A DNA stretch of 64,000 nt from Sorghum bicolor. Lineage: Eukaryota > Streptophyta > Magnoliopsida > Poales > Poaceae. The stretch covers positions 54,518,049 through 54,582,048 of the forward strand of contig NC_012870.2 in assembly GCF_000003195.3 (NCBI RefSeq). The letters run 5' to 3'. The translations under genes were made by a program, and so were the position numbers. Within the stretch, counting starts at the first letter, position 1, and each line of letters begins with the position of its first letter. A model generated the notes under the pieces. That model was not told where the DNA came from and did not search any database. It saw only the letters and a program-made list of their open reading frames with translations. Below, piece after piece: positions 57,484 through 64,000 of this stretch.

Positions 57484-57734
57484 GTGGATGATGGACTGTG
57501 TGATGGATGTGATAATGGACTTTGATGGATGTGATAGACTTGTGAATGTTTTGTGATGGTTATGGACATTTGAAGGATGAATTGTTATGGATTAGTTCGG
57601 ATTTGTGATATATATGTCGTATGTGAGCTCTAAATATTATTTGTGATATAAATGTGATCTGTGATGGTCTGGGAATATATATATATGTGATTTGTGTGTT
57701 TGTTTTCATAGGGAAGCAAATAAACAAAAAAAAA

Positions 57735-58388
57735 ATTTGACCAAATTCGCCGTGTGCTGCGCACGGCAAAGAGGTCCTTTGCCGTGTGTCCAGGGCAGGG
57801 CGCATGGCAAAGAGGCCTACCAGAGGCACCTGGGGAGTGTCTTTGCCGTGTACAGTAGGCTTTGCCGTGTGCTTTAGCCAGGACACACGGCAAAAGAGGC
57901 CATATTCGCCGTCAGTTGCTCACGGCAAAGAAATCTACCGAAAAGCTTTTTAGAATTATTTTCTGATTTTTTAATAAACTATTTGCCGTGTGCTGGATGA
58001 GGGGGCACACGGCAAACAATAATTTTCAGATTTTTTTAATACAATATTCGCCGTGTGCTGGCCGTGGGGGCACACGGCAAAGAATAATTTTCAGATTTTT
58101 TTTAATAAAAGATTTGCCGTGTGCTGGCTGGGGGCACACGGCGAAACTCGCCGTTACACAGCCGGCGGCCGTTACGTCACTTTTGTGTGCCGTGTGCTGT
58201 GGGGAGCGCACGGCGTCATGTTTTGCCGTGTGCCCGATATAAGGCACACGACGAAGAAGCCGTTCGCCGTCTGGCCCTGTGCCGTGCGCGGTTTGCCGTG
58301 TGCATCTCACGGCATGCGAGTTGCCGTGTGCCTCAGGCACTTTGCCGTGTGCCCCAGGCACACGGCAAAGCACGCGAATCCGGTAGTG
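57735..58388. repeat. CACTA right subterminal repeats and TIR
   Basis: At least a dozen copies of TTTGCCGTGTGC or its complement GCACACGGCAAA, often as facing pairs 20-30 bp apart that can form hairpins. It ends with GCGAATCCGGTAGTG. These repeats are the expected binding sites for the accessory protein. Confidence 0.85.
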
Positions 58389-58740
58389 CACAAATAAGGG
58401 TATAGGATTCCTTGGCCGCAAGCCTAGTTTTTTACTATATATCCTTTACACCCAGGGCGCTGGTTTATTTATCCTCCACACGCGCATTCAGCATGCTCCT
58501 ATGCTGCTCGATCTACTGGTGCACCCCCAGAAGAACCACACATGAGGATCTGCGCTAGGGGAAACACCACATATACCTAGGGCTCCATAAAAAAAATCCA
58601 TCGATCGTATTGACTAACCAAACAAAAGAGTCTTTTCCGTTCCATTGATCATACTTCAATTTTTTTTGTGTTATTTATTCCTATATACTTATGATCGATC
58701 TACGTTGTCCCTTTGCCAAAAGTCGACCTGAAGTACAATG
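58389..58740. other. Spacer between two CACTA elements
   Basis: No gene or defined repeat seen. Confidence 0.4.
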
Positions 58741-59818
58741 CACTACTACAAAAAAAAAATTTACCATGACCTTTTGAAAACACCCTCCGAGGCGGGCAAA
58801 AGTTTCAACCACCTCGGTTAATGCCGAGGCAGTCATTTTTATTAACCGAGGTGGTTATATAAACCGCCTCGCAAAATTGATTAAACGAGGCGGGCACCTT
58901 TAAAATGCCCGCCACGGTTAATACATATTAACCGAGGCTGGAATCTTAACGTAACCGCCTCGGTAAATCATTAACCGAGGCGGGCACTATAACTCCACCC
59001 GCCTCAGTAAATTGGGCCCAACCCGCTAGCCCAAGAGGCCCAATTTCGAGGTCGCATATATATACTAGACCTAGGGTTTCAGCTTCACTTCCTCACTCCT
59101 CCTCAGCCGCACCCGCACTCTCTTCTCTCCCAGACGCCCGACGCTCTTCTCTTCCCCTCCTCGCAGAACACGACCGCCCCCTCCCCTCCCCTTCCCTTCC
59201 CCTCCTCGCAAAACCCGACCACCCTGTCCCCATCGACCACCCCCTCCCCTCCCCTTCCCTCTAGTTCCCCCTCCTCCCCTTCGTATCCAATGGCAAAGGC
59301 ACTCCCCAACTTCAAAGCGGGGCGGAGGTGGTGGCTCCCGGCGGCGCTCCTCCCTCCTCCCTCAAGCACCATCGACGACGTGGCGAGGAGCTCCTCAATA
59401 TCCTATGGCGGCGTGGATCTAGGCAGCAAGGAGCTCCTCCCTCTCCCTCAAGCTCCTCAGGTGGTGCGGATCCGGGGCTGGGCGACACAGACCGAGGGCG
59501 GTGCAACACAGATCGAGAGCATGGCGGCGTAGATCTAGGGCACGCGAGGTCATCCACACCCACGACGGATGTACGTGGTGACTGCACGGCGAGCTGCCAG
59601 CGCGTATGCGGAGCGCGGCTCTCCTAGCGCCAGGACAAGAGGCCTAGATCCAGGCCCTTTGGGCTTTTCCTTTTTGTTTTTTATTTGATTAACTGAGGTG
59701 GACATCGAACCGCCGCGAAAAAGGTCACATTAACCATGGCCTTTGCTCCGAGGCGGTTGGGAAAACCACCTTGGTTAAGCATTTTAGCCCGTCTCGGTAA
59801 ATTTTTTGTGTAGTATAG
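58741..59818 (-). mobile_element. 1.08 kb CACTA (GAGGCGG type), copy B, TSD ATG
   Basis: Same family as 46989-48065, in opposite orientation. Left end CACTACTACAAAAAAA; the right end is complementary to CTATACTACACAAAAA, its last bases mutated from CACTA. ATG flanks both sides (58738-58740 and 59819-59821). The plus-strand frame 59290-59532 (80 aa, MAKALPNFKAGRRWW) has a counterpart in copy A with about 13 amino-acid differences and no stop. Confidence 0.85.
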
Positions 59819-60288
59819 ATGTCCTCTTCTTCATTTCTCTAGCTGTGTGGCATGGCTCTACATGTGCAACCAACACACTTCCTTATTATATTATCAACAT
59901 GTCACTTAACGCTACTTCAATATAATCTTGCCTCCACGCACTGATTGGAACACATCCACCCTCAACACCGCCCTAATCTCCTGTTTGATTAGTCAGATAA
60001 TCGAGAGTGTGCAACACATTCTATCCTTATAACATGAGCTACCCTATCAATAACTATTTGTGTGCACCTTCAAAGACCCCATGAAGTTTATCATTGAGTA
60101 TAGCTTGCCTTGAGCTCCCATCCAAACAAGAAGGGTTGCCGCTGCATTATCTTGCTATGCTGCAACATTACAGCGCACACATGGTCCTTTCCACTCTTAC
60201 ATCATCACCCCCGCTTACTACGTCCTTAACTAACGATCGCAGATAAATCTGCAATCGTATGGCTTTTGTTGTAGCTTTCACCCAGGAA
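59819..60288. other. Intergenic, no gene recognised
   Basis: Short ORFs only; no repeat structure noticed. Confidence 0.4.
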
Positions 60289-60470
60289 CACTACAAGGAT
60301 TGTGCTGATACATGACGGTTTCATATGGTCATAAACAATAGAAAAATCGTCATAGGTAACTATCTGTGAGGGTGTTAGAAACCGTCATTGAATCCATGTC
60401 ATAATTCTTCCCTGCAAGAAAAACCATCACAGACATGCTGCAACAGTGACATCCACCATCGTCATGGAGT
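60289..60470 (+). mobile_element. CACTA-type terminal fragment (TGACGG type)
   Basis: Begins CACTACAAGGATTGTGCTG, followed by CATGACGG, TCGTCATAGGTAACTATCTG and CCATCACAGACATG motifs like those of the element at 46183-50311. No right end identified. Confidence 0.45.
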
Positions 60471-60536
60471 AGCTGTCCAAGAGGTTTTGAGGTACTGCAT
60501 AGTGACGAGTTGGAGCTTCATAAATACATGCCACGC

Positions 60537-60960
60537 CAAGTAGTAGTAGTAGTAGTAGTAGCAGCAGCAGCAGCAGCAGCAGTAGCTTTCAGTAGTAGTA
60601 CTAGTAGTAGAGCATCCGCAGTGTGAAGCAACAATGGCATTCTTAACATGGGTCCTACAACTGACATGGGTGGTTCCGATGTTTAGCTCATAGTTGTAGT
60701 AGTAGTAGTAGTAGTAGTGCGTCCACAGTGTGAACAAGCACGTGCGTTTGAAACCTGGGTCTTACAACTGACATGGGTGCTTCCGATGTTTAGCTCATAG
60801 TAGTACGTAGTAGAGCATCCACAGGGTGAAGACGAAGTAAGGGCATTCCTATCATGGGTCCTACAACTGACATGGCTTGTTCCGGTGTTTATAGCTCATA
60901 GTAGTACGTAGTAGAGCATCCACAGGTCAAGACGAAGCAAGGGCGATCCTAACATGTGCT
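60537..60960 (+). repeat. Tandem repeat ~100-130 bp with TAG/CAG microsatellites
   Basis: GTAGTAG and GCAGCAG triplets (60537-60613, 60693-60718) alternate with a unit AGAGCATCC-CAGTGTGAA...CTACAACTGACATGG...GATGTTTAGCTCATAG, present about three to four times (from 60610, 60717, 60812 and 60911) with divergence. Confidence 0.7.
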
Positions 60961-61090
60961 AGGGGCTGGCGAGGTTGTGGAAAGCTGTGCCTCTATGCGG
61001 GCGAAGATGTGCCTCTATGTTGTGGAAAGTTGTGCCTCTATGCGCCACGTAGGTTGAAGGAGCCGAGGTCAAGAGTTATATCCGAGAGCG

Positions 61091-61535
61091 AAGTATGACT
61101 TAAATTTGTATATATTTTTTTGCTTTACTATTAAAAGTTGTTCAAGTATGACTTGAATTTGTCATTTCTTTCTTGCTTTATTACTAAAAGTTCTTCAATT
61201 ATGACTTAAATTTGCCATTTCTTTAGTGGTTTCTTGCTTTATTACTAAAAGTTATTCAAGTATGACTTAAATTTGTCATTTCTTTAGTGTTTTTTTGCTT
61301 TATTATTAAAAGTTGTTCAAGTATGACTTAAATTTGTCATTTCTTTAGTGGTTTCTTGCTTTATTACTAAAAGTTATTCAAGTATGACTTAAATTTGTCA
61401 TTTCTTTAGTGGTTTTTTGCTTTATGATTAAAAGTTGTTCAAGTATGACTTAAATTTGTCATTTCTTTAGTGGTTTCTTGCTTTATTACTAAAAGTTGTT
61501 CAATTATGACTTAAATTTGCCATTTCTTTAGTGGT
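61091..61535 (+). repeat. 53/61-bp tandem array, about 7.5 copies
   Basis: Units start AAGTATGACTTAAATTTGTC at 61091, 61144, 61197, 61258, 61319, 61380, 61441 and 61502. The first two are 53 bp; the next five are 61 bp and contain an extra TTAGTGGT-like segment. The last unit is cut by the gypsy LTR at 61536. Confidence 0.9.
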
Positions 61536-62250
61536 TGTTGACACCATTTTTGGACGCGTACCCGGGGATCGGTAAAGTATAGATCGGCAGATGGGGCAAC
61601 GGTAACTAGTCTGCAGGGAAGTTGCGATGAAGGTGGTTGCCGATGAGGAGACGATCGAATGCGACTAAGTCCAGAGGTGGTGACGTGTTCATGTCGATGA
61701 CCAGTATTGGTGTTTGTCGATAGCCATAACAGGGGATCTGCCGATGACTATGAAGGAGAGCGCGGAAGTTGACGATTGATCTGTGGCGGTGTCCCGGTCG
61801 GTTACAAGGGGATAGTTTTATGTTTTCCTTAGTTATTTAAAGTCGTTTTGTATACGGATTCCGTTTAATTTGGAATTTGAGTCCTAGTCGTGTCTGATTG
61901 TGGCTCTTTGAGCAGGGTATAAATGTAGACCCTAGGGCCTTGTAATGAATATCGATCAATCAATCAAACACAAGTTTTTTACTCATATTCCAGTACCTGT
62001 TTCGACGACTTCGTCATACTTTTTTTCCTTTTTATTACGAGTTCTTAGGAATTCGTCGACTTAAGCTCGGCGTATTCTTGAGTTCCGCGTGAATACCTCT
62101 TGGCCGTGACATCCGGGCGCATCGCTGTTGTCGGGACCAAAGTATTCGAGTTATCACCTTTGCCGATAGTAAGGTCAAATCGGCTGGCATGCCTTAACGT
62201 TTGAATCGGGTATTAGCCCTTTGTGTTTGCAGATCAGTTTTGCATCAACA
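61536..62250 (+). repeat. 5' LTR of gypsy element (715 bp)
   Basis: Starts TGTTGACACCATTTTTGG, ends TTTTGCATCAACA. TATAAATG at 61918-61925 is the likely promoter TATA. It has several TCGGCA/TGCCGA hexamers. Confidence 0.85.
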
Positions 62251-62256
62251 CATCTT

Positions 62257-62275
62257 TTAGCACGCCCAGTGGGAC
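62257..62275 (+). other. Probable primer binding site
   Basis: TTAGCACGCCCAGTGGGAC lies a few bases after the LTR end, where gypsy elements carry their tRNA-complementary site. I cannot name the tRNA with confidence. Confidence 0.55.
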
Positions 62276-62297
62276 CAGATTCAAGATCAAGATCGAC

Positions 62298-64000
62298 ATG
62301 TCGACTACCGAGTTCGACTTGGAGAACGTCATCCCCGTGACGGAAGCCAATCTCAGAGATGAGCAGAAGCAAGCTATTGCAAAAGCCATGGAGGATTACA
62401 AGCAACAATGTTTGAAGTCCTTCAGCATCAACAGGAGTGGCGAAGTAATCTAGAAAGAAGCACTGCCGGCTCCTCGGCAGGTTACTTTTGATGCCAATCC
62501 TGGTAAACTTCAAGACATGGTTGATAGTGCTATTAACCGTGCCTTGATCAATCAAGCTGGTGTGCTGTCCAATACGGTTTTCAACACCGTGGCTAGAACT
62601 TTCAAAGAGGGACAATTGCCACCAAACTATGTGGGCCCTGTCTATCATCAGCCAGGATCACCAGTTGTCACAACTCCATCGGCTATTACAGCCGCTGCGG
62701 GTACAGAAACTACTGCTCTTCCAAGCACACTAGGACTCACTAATGTGCAATCTACGCCGATGACGACCAATCCATCAACTTCAGATGAGCAGATCAAGCT
62801 TACCACAGATCTATTGGCATCGGCAATGTCAGGGTCTGTTCCTCCCAACTGGTGGGGTTATGGTATGCCCCCAAAGATGATGGTGAAGACTCCTCGAACA
62901 TCTCAGACGGCTGACACGAGAGGCAAGGCTCCTATGGCATCGGCACCTCCAAATTTGCCGATGAATCAGAGTCCCCAGTATACTACAACTACTACTGCAA
63001 GACCTTACACTGGAAATTCTCAAGCTCCAGCTTTCCAGATGCCTAACGCATCGGCAGACTTAATGCCGACGCAGCAGAGGCTTATGACACAGCCAGGGTA
63101 TGTCAATCCAATGATGATGCCCAATCTTCAGCCATCGGCAGGGTTCATGCCGATGAATGCTAACAACAGATGGACGGGGCAATTAGTCTTTCCACAGATG
63201 CCTCAGCAGAATCATCAGGCTGTAGAGTTCCAACAAGGACAAGTTCAACCTGGTTTTCAAAATCAAGGATTGGTTAACCAGCCGATGAATCTTGGTCAGC
63301 AGCCTGGTGGTCGGATGATCAACCCCATGTTCCATGCAGATCGTGCACCTCAGAGACACGTGGAAGCATATCAACAGGTGCCAGATCCGCAACCACCTCA
63401 TCGGCAAGATGCCGATGCTTATTGGGCCGATAAGATTGCTGAAGTAATGAGGGACCAATTTGGGATAAAACCCAAAGTCAACACTTACTCTTATCGGACA
63501 CCGTATCCTCCTGCATATGATTTAATCCCGCTTACAAATCGGTACAAGGTACTGGATTTCACTAAATTTTCTAGACAGGATGATACGTCAACTATGGAGC
63601 ATGTCAACAGGTTCATCATCCAATGTGGCGAGGCTGCTAACAGAGATGAATTGAGGGTTCGCTTATTCTCATCATCTTTGTCTGGATCGGGTTTTACCTG
63701 GTTTATTTCGTTACCTCCCAACTCAGTGATTACTTGGGACGATCTGGAGAAGCAATTCCACAAATACTTCTTTTCTGGAGTCCATGAGAAGAAGATCACC
63801 GATTTGGTCAGATTGAGACAGCGCAATGATGAATCGGTTGAAAGCTTTGTGCAGAGGTTGCGGGAAGTCAAGAATAAATCTTATAGCCTGGTTCTGGATG
63901 ATCAGCAGCTGGCCGATTTGGCTTTCCAGGGTTTGTTGCCACATATTAGAGACAAGTATGCTTCTCAAGAGTTCGAAAGCTTAAGTCACTTGGTGCAGAG
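62298..64000 (+). pseudogene. gag: Gypsy gag (partial), one in-frame TAG
   Basis: ATG 62298 (MSTTEFDLENVIPVTEANL); in-frame TAG at 62451-62453 after EVI; then the same frame is open from 62454 to the end of the window, 515 codons. The middle is Pro/Gln/Met-rich with repeated TCGGCA codon pairs. The Retrotrans_gag domain starts near 63480 (YPPAYDLIPLTNRYKVLDF, SGSGFTWFISLPP, WDDLEKQFHKYF, VESFVQRLREVKNKSY). It encodes capsid protein of a Tat-like gypsy element (inference from motif style). The TAG is followed by KEALPAP and could come from CAG by one transition. A stop between an N-terminal segment and the capsid core could also be a family trait. Confidence 0.8.

Larger units (their letters stand above)
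52372..58388 (+). mobile_element. CACTA transposon, left end missing
   Basis: Contains the two genes of an autonomous CACTA (TNP2-type transposase and an accessory gene), then 0.65 kb of subterminal repeats and a right terminus complementary to CACTACCGGATTCGCG, ending at 58388. The left terminus and the start of the transposase are absent. The right flank is CACAAATAAGG. Confidence 0.82.
61536..64000 (+). mobile_element. Ty3-gypsy element (Tat-like), 5' part, runs off window
   Basis: LTR 61536-62250, PBS at about 62259, then a gag frame open to the end of the window except for one TAG. TGTTG...CAACA termini. The rest of the element and the 3' LTR lie beyond 64000. Confidence 0.85.

Noticed and set aside
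60537..61535. CRISPR-like array
   Set aside because: Units are contiguous tandem repeats without unique spacers, in a plant genome.
1..64000. tRNA or rRNA genes
   Set aside because: I saw only tRNA-complementary primer binding sites, with no cloverleaf-type gene or rRNA signature.

Overview
This is a repeat-dense stretch of a nuclear plant genome, almost certainly a grass and probably an Andropogoneae species such as sorghum (inference from the style of the LTR retrotransposons, the GGCCTTGTTTAG Tourist MITEs, the CACTA families and the grass-like GC-rich short genes). There are no prokaryotic features. The only host genes I can support are three short intronless VQ-motif genes: 22240-21836 (minus), 37429-37929 (plus) and 50973-51338 (plus). 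Each has a TATA box about 115-150 bp before its ATG. The first and third are clear paralogues; the second has a divergent motif.

Layout. 1-2886: LTR-like sequence, probably in reverse, inserted into the 5' LTR of the next element. 2887-12246: a gag-only Ty1-copia element with 2.4 kb LTRs, tRNA-iMet type PBS, PPT, a gag with three in-frame stops and no pol. 12247-17830: remnant of a Ty3-gypsy element with a decayed LINE inside it and a 3' LTR at 16332-17830. 17831-18822: inverted copia-LTR fragment and a LINE 3' fragment. 18823-19141: small CACTA element. 19142-25553: first VQ gene among Tourist-type MITEs, then another MITE and an old LTR remnant. 26846-34866: complete non-autonomous gypsy element with ATGAA target duplications, an unrecognised 250-aa ORF and two tandem retropepsin-like domains, but no RT or integrase. 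35015-35465: CACTA MITE with TGT duplications. 36048-36500: reversed copia LTR and PBS remnant. 37429-37929: second VQ gene. 38828-39505: (TA)n tract and a 599-base assembly gap. 39958-45546: LINE with ORF1, ORF2 and poly(A). 46183-50311: non-autonomous CACTA-type element carrying gene-like sequence and a nested 1.08 kb CACTA (46989-48065). 50973-51338: third VQ gene. 52372-58388: right part of an autonomous-type CACTA (5'-truncated TNP2 transposase, intact seven-exon accessory gene, TTTGCCGTGTG subterminal repeats). 58741-59818: second copy of the 1.08 kb CACTA, inverted. 60537-61535: tandem repeats. 61536-64000: a gypsy element running off the window, with LTR, PBS and gag.

How it fits together. 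The window is three host genes separated by nested transposons. The VQ proteins are expected to be nuclear partners of WRKY transcription factors or MAP kinases; the rest is transposon machinery in various stages of decay. In the gag and LINE ORF2 frames every premature stop can be explained by one C-to-T or G-to-A transition with the frame otherwise open, which fits methylated, silenced DNA. I found no evidence of an unknown defence or metabolic system. The most unusual items are the VQ cluster with its divergent member, the double-protease gypsy element, the nested CACTA with a gene-like fragment, the intact accessory gene next to a truncated transposase, and several local repeat structures.
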